A stretch of DNA of 64,000 nucleotides from Porogramme epimiltina (taxonomy: Eukaryota; Basidiomycota; Agaricomycetes; Polyporales; Polyporaceae). Shown piece after piece: positions 11,458 through 21,749 of the stretch (within the stretch, counting starts at the first letter, position 1; each line of letters opens with the position of its first letter). The position numbers were made by a program, and so were the translations under genes. Below the pieces are notes generated by a model. That model was not told where the DNA came from, searched no databases, and saw only the letters and a program-made list of their open reading frames with translations. The stretch lies in the NCBI GenBank assembly GCA_900155495.1, contig FTLJ01000330.1, forward strand, positions 48,272 through 112,271, written 5' to 3'.

Positions 11458-12061
11458 ACGATTCGCGTGTTTCATATACGTAGACCCGACCCGCCTACGC
11501 ACGATCCACGGAGGTACAAGATAGGTCCACGACGTTGATTCTGGATTCGAATGGACATATAGATTCGCTCACATTGAGTTATACAACCACATAGATTCCT
11601 ATCTCACTGTCTTTACTCTTCACACACGGTGTAACGTATGGAATACATTCTTCTTACTTTCTACTTCACCAGAAGTCGCGGCGAGGGACATTTCTACGGA
11701 ACTTGACTTGCCAGAACTTTTCATCTGTCGTTTTCAGAGGCTCAAAGTTTGACACTCCGCAAGCTGTGTTATTGTTCTAAAGTTTGTATCGCATTCTTTG
11801 CGGGATCACGACTGGTTGCCGATATATAGGCTCCGCTTGAACTCTTATCAAAACGGCCGAGGGTGTCAAGGAGAGCTTCTTATCTTGCCACGCATGCTAT
11901 CGACTGTGGCGGAATCGTAAACCCCTCAATATAATCCTCATATTGCCTCTTACCCTTTCTCTTTCCCCATCAATGTTCGTCTTAATACTTCTGTCCCTTG
12001 TCTTTCTCTTGTATACGGTCACTGATTTGGTTTTACTTACAGGTGTGGCATATTATGTCAC
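11458..12061 (+). promoter_or_regulatory. Promoter and 5' leader intron of paralogue A
   Basis: A TATA box (tatata, 11823-11828) lies in a block (gccgatatataggctccgc) that recurs at 13646-13664 before paralogue C, together with catgctatcgactgtggcg (compare 13727 on). A pyrimidine-rich acceptor ending at 12042 (ttacttacag) sits 19 bases before the ATG. Equivalent acceptors end at 13029 and 13884 before the other two paralogues. I infer a 5' leader intron in each gene. Confidence 0.5.
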
Positions 12062-12574
12062 ATGCTCACTACCAGTCTCCGCCTGACGTTCTGGAGCCAT
12101 CGCTCCGCCGTTCTTGCGGTAGGCACGTTCGGGGATGACGCCCATATCCTCCACGTCACCCCAGAGACCGGCCAAATGGAGAAGTACCTCACGCACTGCC
12201 CCGACCCCATGCACGGCCACTGGGCGACAGAACTGTCCCGCGAGCTGCTCGGCTCGGTCACGGTCTACGACGACGACGAGAACCTGGACGACTTCGTAGA
12301 AGACCTCAAGCGGCGGATCCCCGAGCTCCTGGTACAGTCCGGTGTAATGGAGGCCCCTCTACGGCGCACTTCTGCTCGCGTCTCCCGCTTAGTCGGCGAG
12401 GTGCTCAGGCCAGCGGCGACAGCGGCCCTGAGCGAGCGGGAGGGGCGGACGGCGCACTCCATGAGCGCCGTCACCAGCCAATTCTCCGTCTACATCTTAT
12501 CCATCAAGCGGGCGAGGCCTATGCCTCTCCGCATCCCTCACGAGCCGAATTGCTTTCCGGACAGGTGTTGGTAG
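12062..12574 (+). CDS. Tandem paralogue A, unknown function (170 aa)
   Basis: Intronless frame starting MLTTSLRLTFWSH. All three tandem copies share this start block and the order LAVGT..., a central DLSRELLGS or ELSRELLGS motif, an acidic DDDEN/DDF stretch followed by a helix ending RIPELL, RVSRLV(G/D)EVLRPA, then a beta-like segment (SQFSVYI), and finally CFPDRCW (SFPDR-W in the others). No signal peptide, membrane span or catalytic signature is visible, so it is probably a small cytosolic alpha/beta protein. I do not recognise the family. Copy A is the most diverged: it lacks the extra N-terminal MxN and carries APLRRTSARV where B and C have WRTATRV. The shared upstream block suggests common regulation. 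Confidence 0.75.
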   Translation: MLTTSLRLTFWSHRSAVLAVGTFGDDAHILHVTPETGQMEKYLTHCPDPMHGHWATELSRELLGSVTVYDDDENLDDFVEDLKRRIPELLVQSGVMEAPLRRTSARVSRLVGEVLRPAATAALSEREGRTAHSMSAVTSQFSVYILSIKRARPMPLRIPHEPNCFPDRCW

Positions 12575-13042
12575 TTAGTCCTTTTGTACATAGGGCTATA
12601 CGGATGTATAGTAGGCATAAGCTGACACGGCATGGGATAGGCCTGTTGTCTTTGCCGTACAAAATACACTCTGTTGAGAATCGGTCGGCTGGGGAACGGC
12701 GCTTTACAGTGCGCGTGATCCTAGCGCGGTGGGTGCACATTCAAGAACCTCGGAAGCAGGGTCCGACCGCTCTAGGGGGATCAGAAAATGAAACTCCGCA
12801 CAGTGATCCGAGTGGGCACACTTTTACGCTCCGCTATTCGAAGGGTGGGTACATCAACTTGAAGAGCCTCTCAGTTAACTATTACACTATCGAATCGTGA
12901 AACTCTCGGTGTGGCTCCCATACCGTCTCAATTTCCCAGTGTATCTCTCGTAGAGGTTTGTATCAGTACAGCTTTCTTGAGTCTACCTTTCTCCTAATGA
13001 CAGTCGCTGAGGGCCAGTTTCACCTACAGGCTGATCTTCGAC
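12575..13042. other. Intergenic between paralogues A and B
   Basis: The 3' end of gene A, then a segment (aatcgtgaaactctcggtgtggc near 12894) resembling the conserved upstream block of genes A and C, and the leader-intron acceptor ending at 13029. A 116-codon frame here has no paralogue counterpart and I discount it. Confidence 0.45.
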
Positions 13043-13567
13043 ATGTTGAACATGCTCACCACTAGTCTTCGCCTGACGTTTTGGAGCCACCCCTCCGCAG
13101 CCCTCGTGGTTGGCACGTACAACGAGAATGTCGAAGTTTTCCACATCATCCCGGAGAACGGCACTTTGGAGCAGTTCAGCAGGCGCTACAACGGAAGTGT
13201 CACCCGCGGCTATGGCGCGACGGACCTCTCCCGCGAGCTTCTCGGCTCGGCTACAGTCTACGATAACGACGAGAACATGGACGACTTTGTGGAGGGCCTC
13301 AAAAAGCGCATCCCCGAGTTGCTAATGCAGTCGCGTGTGATGGATATCCGGACGTGGCGCACTGCAACTCGGGTCTCCCGCTTGGTTGACGAAGTGCTCC
13401 GGCCCGCAGGGCTGGAGGCCCTCAGGGAGAGGGAGGAGCGGACGGCGCATTCCATCAGCGCAGTAACTGGCCAATTCTCCGTCTACATTATATTCATCAA
13501 GCGGCCGAGGCCAGGCCGTCTTCGCACCTATCGCAGGCTGACTAGTTTCCCGGATAGACTTTGGTAG
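13043..13567 (+). CDS. Tandem paralogue B, unknown function (174 aa)
   Basis: The ATG at 13043 gives MLNMLTTSLRLTFW. The alternative internal ATG at 13052 matches the start of copy A. It shares with copy C the phrases VFHIIPE(N/D)G, YGATDLSRELLGS, WRTATRVSRLVDEVLRPAGLEALRE, and the C-terminal LTSFPDR-W. Conserved in-frame similarity with silent changes between copies supports real coding. Function is unrecognised. A leader-intron acceptor lies 13 bases upstream. Confidence 0.75.
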   Translation: MLNMLTTSLRLTFWSHPSAALVVGTYNENVEVFHIIPENGTLEQFSRRYNGSVTRGYGATDLSRELLGSATVYDNDENMDDFVEGLKKRIPELLMQSRVMDIRTWRTATRVSRLVDEVLRPAGLEALREREERTAHSISAVTGQFSVYIIFIKRPRPGRLRTYRRLTSFPDRLW

Positions 13568-13651
13568 TCCATGCCCTTGTAAGCCTGTACAAACCTATTG
13601 ACTACAAGATTTACATCGTGTTGGTCACTCAAACATGTCTGATTGCCAATA

Positions 13652-13657
13652 TATAAA
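13652..13657 (+). promoter_or_regulatory. TATA box of paralogue C
   Basis: The sequence TATAAA sits in the block gccaatatataaactccgcc, which repeats the block upstream of paralogue A at 11817-11835. It lies about 246 bp before the ATG at 13898, with the inferred leader intron in between. Confidence 0.5.
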
Positions 13658-13897
13658 CTCCGCCCTGACCGGCCCATCTAAGGAGCTGAGCGCATCAAAG
13701 GTAGCTTCTTTATCTACTACACATACCATCGACTGTGGCGAGACCGTGAAACCCTTCCTATACCCCCCTGTACTGCCCCATAACATATTTCACTCATCTA
13801 CGTTTCCCGTGAAGGTTAGTCTCAAGGCTGCTCTCTTTCGGGTTTCTCTCAAATGTAGTTGTTGAGGACTAGTTCTATGCACAGGTCAATCCCTAAC

Positions 13898-14422
13898 ATG
13901 TCGAACATGCTCACTACCAGTCTTCACTTGACGTTCTGGAGCTACCCCTCCGCCCTCCTCGCGGTAGGAAAGCAGGGGGAGATGGTAGACGTCTTCCACA
14001 TCATCCCAGAGGACGGAACCGTGGAGCGATACAGCACATACTACCACGACAGCCTCACCCACGGCTACGGCGCGACGGACCTTTCCCGTGAGCTGCTCGG
14101 TTCGACCACAGCATACGAGCGTGACGAGGATATGGAGGAATTTTCTGAACGCCTCGGAAAGCGGCTCCCCGAGTTGCTAGCGCAGTCGGGCGTTATGGAG
14201 ACTCGGATGTGGCGCACTGCTACCCGAGTCTCCCGCTTGGTTGATGAAGTGCTCCGACCCGCCGGGTTAGAGGCTCTCAGAGAGAAGGAAGATAAAGCGG
14301 CACAACCTGTTGGCGCATTCACCAGAACCTTCTCCATCTACATCGTTTTCGTCAAGCGATCGAGACGGGGCCGTATTGACACCGGCATCAGGCTGACTAG
14401 TTTTCCGGATAGAGTTTGGTAG
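13898..14422 (+). CDS. Tandem paralogue C, unknown function (174 aa)
   Basis: I choose ATG 13898 (MSNMLTTSLHLTFW) because it aligns exactly with the start of copy B and follows the leader-intron acceptor ending at 13884. The ATG at 13877 would lie inside that acceptor. The protein has the same length as B and the same motif order, and is closest to B through the VDEVLRPAGLEALRE segment. It diverges near residue 145 (AQPVGAFTRTFSIYI). Three copies in the same orientation within 2.4 kb indicate local tandem duplication. Function is unknown. Confidence 0.75.
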   Translation: MSNMLTTSLHLTFWSYPSALLAVGKQGEMVDVFHIIPEDGTVERYSTYYHDSLTHGYGATDLSRELLGSTTAYERDEDMEEFSERLGKRLPELLAQSGVMETRMWRTATRVSRLVDEVLRPAGLEALREKEDKAAQPVGAFTRTFSIYIVFVKRSRRGRIDTGIRLTSFPDRVW

Positions 14423-14914
14423 TTTGTGCTCTTACGAGTCTATTCGAGCAGGTTTTGAGGGAGTAATGTGTATACCTTTCGAAATAATGTGTATGTGAGC
14501 GTGTGTTTATCAGTACAAGAGAGTAGATCATTCAATTGCCTGGGCCGTACTAGATGGCATTCCACACAGCATAGTTTGAGGAGAGATTTTAAACCACAAC
14601 AATAGTGTTAAGGTCTTTCCGCGGAACAACAAGAAATTGCTTACCAGGACTTGGAGTTGAGTGAAAGATTGAGAAGCAACACCGCGGGCTATGTGAACAT
14701 CGAAGCCTAGACCTGGTACAGGAACATAAGCGCCCATACCGTACGTGCCCGGACTTGGGAATCATGATGGCTCTGATCGACATTTCCATTTCGGTACACT
14801 TACTATGATCAATATAAGCAATTAATTAGTGACACTGTCCTTGCGATCATATCGTAGAGCATCACCCATTCGACACCCACCTCATCGCACTCCACGACGA
14901 CGACGTGTTGAACG
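14423..14914 (+). promoter_or_regulatory. Intergenic; promoter of the APH-type gene
   Basis: The region is relatively AT-rich. A TATA-like tcaatataagcaatta lies near 14808-14823, about 95 bp before the ATG at 14915. Nothing else is recognisable. Confidence 0.4.
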
Positions 14915-16021
14915 ATGCCCCCAGAAACCGTCCAGCCCAGTGTGGATTCGGAGACTCCTGGATTCGAAGACCTGCCCCGTCTCACCTGGCCAGACCTCCC
15001 CGACTTCCCTAGACTCACGGGGCCCACATTCCCTCCATTTGGACGCCAGTTCTTCCACCACTCCCCCTCCACTATCCTAAAACTCAATCCAGGCTCTAGG
15101 GGAGACGCCAAAGCAATTGCCAAAGCCAAGGCAGACGCCGAGGTGGAGGCTATCATGACCTCCTTCGCGCACAACGTTCTCGGGCCATGCGTTCCCAGCT
15201 TGGTCGCGGTCGTTTCCATCACCGGCCCTCCTACGTTTACTGGGACTATATACACACGCCTCCCAGGCGTCCACCTACCCGATCTTGTGGACGACCTTCA
15301 ACCCGAGCAGTACGACATACTCCTGGAAAGTCTCTGCGCCACTCTCGTGCGGATGCGCGAGCGCCGTTTCGATTACTACGGACGCCCAGGAGGGCGGCCT
15401 TACCTGACCAACACGCCGATGGGCAAGGTGCCACAGGCTGTGTGCACGACTCGCGGAGAATGGGACTCTACGCGCATCCATGGACTCCGGAACCCTCCGG
15501 AGACGTCCTACTTCGACTCCTCCAAATTACCTACACTTGAGCGTGTGCAGCGCACCACCGGGGCAGGGCTCCCTACTGTGGAATCCGCCGTGCTCACCCA
15601 CGGCGATCTTTCCTGGCGCAACATCCTCTTCGACCCGGTCACATTCAAGGTATCGGGCGTCATAGACTGGGAGATGGGGAACATCGCCCCCGCTTATATG
15701 GAATACGCCTGCGCGCGAATGCTGGGCGGGCACGAGCCCTGGTGGCGACCGGTCATCCTCGAGGTGCTGCGGCGGGTTCTATTTCGCGAATGCGAGCGTG
15801 AAGTCGCAGCGAGGGGCGACACATTCTGGGGTACACAAGTTCCGGGTACGAGGGAGGGGGCCGTGATGGACTTATTCACCACTACGCTAGCGGCATGGAA
15901 CGCCTTGGTCGACGTCGAAAGACCCGTCCAGGGCTTTGCCGAAGGGCACTACTGGACGTATGATCCACCGAAGCCCAATCCAAACGAACTGTACGAGAGA
16001 TCGAGTGAAGCCGAATGTTGA
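14915..16021 (+). CDS. APH/choline-kinase-type phosphotransferase family protein (368 aa)
   Basis: An intact intronless gene of the aminoglycoside phosphotransferase (APH) fold family, with its N-lobe at about residues 55-135. The catalytic loop reads LTHGDLSWRNIL near residue 228, with the catalytic Asp (HGD) and metal-binding Asn. The DFG-equivalent metal site is GVIDWEMGNIAPAYMEYA near residue 250. Family members phosphorylate small molecules or are uncharacterised; in fungi this group is large and substrates are mostly unknown, so I assign no substrate. The protein is soluble, with no signal peptide. It is a useful contrast to the kinase-like genes elsewhere in the window, where the Asp of the loop is lost. 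The length is normal for the family. Confidence 0.88.
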   Translation: MPPETVQPSVDSETPGFEDLPRLTWPDLPDFPRLTGPTFPPFGRQFFHHSPSTILKLNPGSRGDAKAIAKAKADAEVEAIMTSFAHNVLGPCVPSLVAVVSITGPPTFTGTIYTRLPGVHLPDLVDDLQPEQYDILLESLCATLVRMRERRFDYYGRPGGRPYLTNTPMGKVPQAVCTTRGEWDSTRIHGLRNPPETSYFDSSKLPTLERVQRTTGAGLPTVESAVLTHGDLSWRNILFDPVTFKVSGVIDWEMGNIAPAYMEYACARMLGGHEPWWRPVILEVLRRVLFRECEREVAARGDTFWGTQVPGTREGAVMDLFTTTLAAWNALVDVERPVQGFAEGHYWTYDPPKPNPNELYERSSEAEC

Positions 16022-16183
16022 AGCTTAATATATCTAGTGGACAGTTACAAGCCGTGATTCGAATTTCCCGCCCGAGTGCCAATCGTATCATAGCCCAACC
16101 CTTGCAGAGGCGATATCCTAACAAACTGCGGGAACATTGAGCGCCTTTTCTACTGAAGTTTAAGGGGGGACACTACTATTCAC

Positions 16184-18481
16184 CTATGCTTCAGCGTTTT
16201 CCTGTATTCCAACGACAAGCAGAGTTGACGCCCCGCCTTGTGCGGTCTTGCGCGGACTTCTCTGTTTCTTAGAGCGAGCCTTTGCGGTCTGAACACGAGT
16301 AGGAGTATCTTGCTCTACGATGACGGCATCCTCGACATCCTTCGGTTCATCCGAAACCCCTGTGTCCTTCGCCTGCGCCGCATCTGACCCCAGTCGAGGG
16401 TAAATTAGCAAGCATGCGCTCTCACGAGAGTAGACACACTCACCTTCATCCTCTTCGACCTTCGCCTTCGCCCTCGTCTTACGCTTCCTCGGCGACGTCC
16501 CTCCCGCATCGCCCTCGGCGCCTTCCGCCTTCAATATACGCGGGAACGGCTTCGGCGGCTTCTCCGGGCGGAGGTTCTCGTGTATCACTGGGTGCAGCCC
16601 GTACATCCTGTACAAGTGGAACACGGCCTGCTCCTTGTCTTTCGCCTGGCCCAAGACGACAAGCATTGGTACAGAGAAGCACAGGTAGTACACTGGGGGA
16701 GCGCACCTCGATCATGAGGTCCATGTCGTCCGGGAGCTCTGGCGGCAGTGTATAACAGCGATCGGCATGCTTGCGCTTCTCCATCACGGTTTCCGCGCCT
16801 GGGCATGGCTCAGACAGATGCTGCTTTGGTTTGATGCCTTTACGGTGCCAGATCGCATTGATGCGCTCGATGAGCTCCGGAAGGGGCTTCTCAGAAGGCT
16901 GTTGGGTTCGTTAGCGCGAGTGTGCTTATATGCGCGTGGAGGGCTCACGTATATCCAATTGTGATGGTAGTCAAACTGTGGCGGGGAAGTTCAACAACGT
17001 GGCGAGGGAAAGCAGAAAGACAAGCGACTTACTACGAGCGGTATGTTGAGCTCTTCACATACGGGAAGCAGATCATCTGGATTGTAACACATCTGAGAGG
17101 GGATAAGCAAGTGAAACATGAGGAGCGAAGTCCACGACGTGCCTCGTCGTTCTCCAGCACGAGTCGCTCCCGTATCTCGTCCGTAAGTTTCGTATTGTAT
17201 ACTTCCTTGAAACGTTCAATTGTTGCTTGCTTGTCGCCGAACATACCCTGTACACAGACATAAGCGCCAGAATACCACAGTAGAACCAAGCGCATACACC
17301 CATGTGAATAATCATAACGCTGTCCTTCCCAGTGTCCATGAGACGGAAAATCTCACAGTGATCTGCAAACACGGACGTAAGCTATCAAGCAGAGAGATGC
17401 AAGAACCATCTCCATACATGTTAGATCTCGGATAGCGGCTTCGACGACAACCTCTCTAGGCGACCCAAGTTGAGTGAACTTTACTTATAGTCAGCCAGGT
17501 ATAGTAAGAGGTGGCAGCGCAGTACTTGCCTGCCCGGGATGTGTGGTTAGTCGATGCCCATACTTCTTTGCTAGATCACCGGCAGCCTGAAACAAAACCA
17601 GCGCGTCAGCCAACCATGGATTGATGTCATTCAGTTATTGCTTACCTTCAATTCCTTCTCGGCATACTCCAATGTGTAGCCATACTTGTCGTGTGAGGCG
17701 AATGGGAACAGCTCAGACGACACGCGCAAAAACTTGATATGATTGTCCTCGTTCCACTGCATGATGCTGATTAGACTCCGCATCGTGCCTCCAGTAGGTC
17801 AGGGGAGACGCTTACGCACCTGTATGAGTCGTGCGAGGTCCTGCGCGTTTTTACGCCCCAGCTCCTTGCAATAATCCATTCCGAATTCCGGCTTGAGAAT
17901 CGTGTCAATGCGGAGGGTGCGTGAGCAGAATATGGGCTCCGGCTTGGTGGCGCGCAAAACGGTGTTGAGGCATGCGTATCCAAGTCTGCCTACGGTCCCA
18001 ACATCGTCACAGTGGGTCAGCGAGAAGGTACTAAGGGCTCACCTTTGAAGGTCGTCTCCTTCGTCTCCACTGGCGGAATATCATAAACGACAGGCTCGTC
18101 TGGCTTCTTGCGACGTTGCCGTTTCTTCTTGGGGGAAGCTATCACCTCAGTTGGTTCATCCTCCAGTTCTGTGAGGGCACCGTCGAATGCATCTTCCTCT
18201 GCCTTCCCTGGCTGTTCGTCCTCTTCTGGTAGTGGCGCCTCGGTATAGACCACCTTCGCCCGCCGCCTTGTCGATGTTCGCCGGATGAGGGCCTGAGCTT
18301 CTTCTGGTGTGCCTACTAACCCTGAACCAGTTGGCTCTGAAGCATCCGCCGCGCCGGTCGTCCTCTTTCGTTTGTGTCCCATGGTCAGGCCGAGTCTTGG
18401 CCGTGAAGTACGAGAATAAAGGCCCTCCAGTGTAGACCAACGCGAGGACAACGAGCGACGAGCGAGATGGTGGAGGTTCAT
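16184..18481 (-). CDS. uve1: UV-damage endonuclease UVE1/UVDE (562 aa from first ATG)
   Basis: UVDE nicks DNA 5' to UV photoproducts, starting excision repair independent of NER. Twelve exons fit in phase: 18481-18043, 17989-17820, 17756-17646, 17586-17530, 17478-17418, 17362-17298, 17247-17143, 17092-17033, 16975-16949, 16898-16707, 16645-16444, 16383-16184. TIM-barrel motifs are present in order: RLGYACLNT, FLRVSSELFPFASH, HRLTTHPGQFTQLGSP, MIIHMGGMFGDK, LENDEMCYNPDDLLP, and PLVFDYHHNW with its metal-ligand His residues. Basic, nuclear-signal-like stretches flank the core (KKKRQRRKK; PRKRKTRAKAK). The first ATG (18481) adds MNLHHLARRSLSSRW, an Arg/Ser/Leu-rich acid-free leader like a mitochondrial presequence. 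The internal ATG at 18382 gives a 529-aa form beginning MGHKRKR. Introns 4 (17529) and 7 (17142) use GC donors (GCAAGT, GCACGT). The last intron is 60 nt without a stop. Confidence 0.94.
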
Positions 18482-18730
18482 ACACAAGGCGAGACCTCCT
18501 CTCCCCCAACGCGGTCCACGCCGCCCGCCACGCTGACGACGGAGGGCGCGATGGCGCCTCGGAATAGAAGGCGCACCGACGTCACCGACGCCCGCGATCG
18601 CGCCCAGGCCGAGCGCCCATGACGCGTGTCGCAGGCATCACGTGCCGGCACGCGCAAAGGGCGCCCGATGCGTTCCGCGACCAGCCGACGCCCGACGACG
18701 CCACGCCCGACGAGCACGCCGCCGCGCACG

Positions 18731-19013
18731 ATGAGCGCAAAACTGTCCCCGCAGGCACAGCGCTGGCGCGTCATCCTCTTCACGGTCCCCATCATCGGTG
18801 TCACGAGCTGTGAGTGGGCCTCTCACCTTCTAGGACGCGGTGGGGCACGCGCTGACACGAGACGCAGTCGTGCTGTATAAACGGCTTGTCCTTGGGGAGC
18901 CCAGGCGGACGCTGCCCACCGACATGGGCAAGCACGGGCACGAAAAAGTTGCGAGCATCTACAGTGCGGGCGGGAAGGGGGGAGAGGAGAGCGGGAGCGC
19001 AACAAATGCGTAG
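18731..19013 (+). CDS. Small single-span membrane protein, unknown function (74 aa)
   Basis: Divergent from UVE1, with about 250 bp between the starts. Exons are 18731-18809 and 18868-19013 (GTGAGT donor, GACGCAG acceptor). The protein starts MSAKLSPQAQRWRV, has one membrane span (VILFTVPIIGVTSFVLY, about residues 14-30), then KRLVLGEPRRTLP and a Gly/Ser-rich hydrophilic tail. A short N-terminus, one span and a basic flank are typical of small mitochondrial or ER membrane proteins. I recall similar short fungal proteins but cannot name a characterised one. An in-frame ATG at 18626 would add 35 mostly Arg/Thr/Pro residues. I prefer 18731 because the conserved part begins there. Confidence 0.68.
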
Positions 19014-19245
19014 TTTCGTGGCGTCGTTGTCTTGCACGAGCAATCTTCGCAGGTCCGGAGTACATTGTTTTCTGGTTGCGGCATAACTCGGAGGGAGAAG
19101 GAAGGGGAAGAGATGAAGAGAACGTGCCGAGACATACATTGCGACGAGGCCCGCCAGATAGTCTATGTTGTGCTCCCTCCTGCACGCCCTCCCCACTGCG
19201 ACCTCCATGTCTATGTGTCCCTCTGAAACATGCAACACACTCCGC

Positions 19246-19804
19246 TCACGACGACTCCTTCTTGGACTCCGTGTGGGGGAGAATGCGCGTGCCCGGTATC
19301 CTTGACGGGTTGAACGACCGGTCACAGTCGGCGTACGCCATGCCCGCGCCGAAGCCGGTACCAAGCGCGACGGGCCATGCGCGTCCTGATGAATGAACGG
19401 GGGCGACAGATGTTGAGGGGAGAGGAACTCCAGACGAGGAAGGTGAATACGCACTGCGGAAGAGAATCACGGACGCGATCACGCCCGCGCTGAAGCCGAC
19501 ACCGCTGGGTGACGGGGAGTGTCAGTACAATGTAGACTGACGAGAAGCACACGAGTGAATGAGGTACATACGACTTGACGATGAGGTCCGCCACTGCATG
19601 CCATTCCACCAGTTGTTCAGGGACCCAGAGTGTTCAAGCGGAGAGTGAGTATCACGAGACGAAGTTTGAGGACGCCGAACACCTACAGCAGCGATCGAAC
19701 TAGGCGAAACAGTATGAGAAAGAGCTCCCATGATTTTCAGAAAACAACCGTACCTTCTGGGCGACAATGTTCTCGCTGGACGTGGGTTTGGGTGTTGACG
19801 ACAT
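19246..19804 (-). CDS. MIC10: MICOS complex subunit MIC10 (91 aa)
   Basis: MIC10 is the small inner-mitochondrial-membrane protein that bends cristae junctions within MICOS. Five exons fit in phase: 19804-19754, 19699-19687, 19593-19572, 19504-19455, 19385-19246. The protein begins MSSTPKPTSSENIVAQK, then FDRCLADLIVK. It has two short spans with the family's glycine patterns: SGVGFSAGVIASVILFRRR, then AWPVALGTGFGAGMAYADC. The tail is NPSRIPGTRILPH. Exon 2 is only 13 nt and encodes FDRC plus the first base of Leu. Without it the conserved W/F-D-x-C-L-A-D block of MIC10 is lost and the frame breaks. Length (about 90 aa) is normal for MIC10. The loop between the spans is basic (RRR), as expected. 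Confidence 0.92.
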
Positions 19805-20099
19805 GATCAGAGGTGGGAGAGTGAACTGTGGGCGTCAATGGTCTCGCGCGGGCGTTGTGCGCGTGCCGGCACCCGCGCGTTCCGTCTCTCCGCACCATCA
19901 CCAGTCTTACTACACGCCAACGTGAATGCACTCTGGGTCAAATGCTTTACGCACACCAAATTTCTACATGTGCTTGTTTATTGCATTTATTGAACATGCA
20001 TTCCACGTTTCCACCTATACTACATACATACAAAAACTGACTTCTGATATGCCAACTACACCACACCGGCTACTATGTTCTGCTCAACCGATCGACATA
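19805..20099. other. Intergenic, nothing recognised
   Basis: Upstream region of MIC10 and 3' flank of the kinase-like gene at 20100. AT-rich near 19960-20060. No conserved frame or obvious element seen. Confidence 0.4.
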
Positions 20100-21749
20100 T
20101 TAATCGAGAACAAGCTCGTGCTTCGCATCCTTCAGGCATTTCAAGGCGGCAGCTTCAAACTTCCTCCGTCCGTGCCTCTCAACCGACGTCCCGCGGCCAA
20201 AATCAATAACCCTGAAGCTCGGGTGCTCCATGGTGCGCTCTTCGCGCGGCTTGCTCAGAGGGCCCTCTTGCACGACCATATTGCGCAGGAACATCGACCC
20301 GTTCACGAACCCAGCCTCACGCAGTCGCTTCACGAGTGAGAAACACACTTCCCTGAAAGGGGCATGTCAGCCTGTGGATCCGCTCTTGCGGTGTGCGGGA
20401 CCGTACCTGTCTTTGGGGGGATGGCACTTCAGGCGGACCGGCCGGCCACACTCCTCCATGAGGAGGATAGCGGTTCGCCACCTCACTTGGCACGTGCTGT
20501 CCCGGTCGCATGTCCAGTGGCCACACCATAAAAAGGGTTGTCCCTTCTCATTCATCGGCGCGTAAAACCCAAAGAACTTGGGGACGAGCGCGGGGAGGAA
20601 GGCCCGGTCCACCTCCTGCCCAAGCTCCCCCTTCGCCTCTTCGGGAGGCCGCTGGCCAGGCGCAGCGGGAATCCTGCAGACGGGCGCACGCGGGGGCTCC
20701 GCGTGGCGGTCTTCCATCAATTCGCGCGGGAACGTCATGTACATCTTCGCCTCGTGGAGAAGCATCTCATGCGCGCCGCACACCGAGGCTGCAGTCTTGG
20801 CCGCGACGCTCACCGTGCGCCATCCCTTCGCATCGCCTTCGTCGTCCTCGCACGCTGTGCTCGCGCCGAGGTCCGAGTCGAGCCTGAGCCGCAAGACGGC
20901 GCGGAACACGGTCGAGTGGTTGCCCGAGCCGAGCTCGTTCGCGGCGCTCAAGTAGAGGTGCGCGATGCGCGCAGGAGTGGGGCTCTGGGGTGAAGATGGG
21001 GAGGCGTTAGGTTCCTCCGAATCGGCCTCCCCGCTTCTCCGATGTGTGTCCGAACTTTCCTTCAACGACGGCTGCTTAGTGGGGTAAAACCGGACGTAGT
21101 GCACGGGCCCGTTGGTCTTGCATTCCTTCGAGTTTTCCCGTTCGTTATTGGGGCACTGTTTCGTGACGTTGTCAATGTCATGCACGAGAAGCTCATCCGG
21201 GAAGAGATCTGGCGGTATGAAGGCGTCCAACGGGGCCACGCCTTCGAGTGAGAAGGGGTTGCGGCCGATGTCCGAGAATGCGTCGTGTAGGTGCGGCAGT
21301 ATGACAGGTGTTGCCATTACCCCCTGGTCCTGAAGGAGGGTTTGTGGTTTATCCGCACTCCTTGTGTGGTCATCTGAGGCGATGGGGCGCATTCCATCTA
21401 GTTTGCTATCTGTTCCTGGGGGATTTGAGAGGCCAGGAGGGTCTGCTGGGGCATCGGAGGGGCTGGTGTCACAGGTATCCCCACTCTCCGTGACGCAGAC
21501 ATCGACGTCGAGAGAGTGGAATGGCTTTTCGAGCAATGGCGAGCATTCGTAATTCTCGGAATCCCCCTTGAGATCGATCTCATCAGAGACGATTAGCTCC
21601 ATACTCACAACAATCGCATAATGAAGCGCTGTGAGGCTCACCTTCACCTCGCCCAGTGGTTCGAGGAGTGCTTCAAGTTGGGGCGCGAGAGATGCCGCTG
21701 GTTTTTCCGAGGTAGTGATGCTGCTCATGGGCAAAAAAGCGACTGACAT
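20100..21749 (-). CDS. Kinase-like protein K1 (putative pseudokinase, 531 aa)
   Basis: Two exons, 21749-20407 and 20352-20100, joined in phase 2 (AG|G) by a 54-nt intron at the position shared by all eight family members. Residues 1-200 are a disordered acidic/Ser-Pro region ending in the family block FIPPDLFPDELLVHDIDN and VHYVRFYP. The kinase fold follows: glycine loop NELGSGNHSTVFRA, beta-3 lysine in VSVAAK, helix C in AHEMLLHEAKMY, PALVPKFFGFYAP, and hinge ILLMEECGRPV. After the intron the catalytic loop reads EAGFVNGSMFLRNMVV and the metal loop VIDFGRG. The Asp expected in HGD/HRD is Ser (NGS), but the loop Asn and DFG remain. ATG 21728 (MSSITTSEKPAA) aligns better with paralogues and would give 524 aa. 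A TATA-like GTGTATATATGC lies at 21807-21818. Confidence 0.85.
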
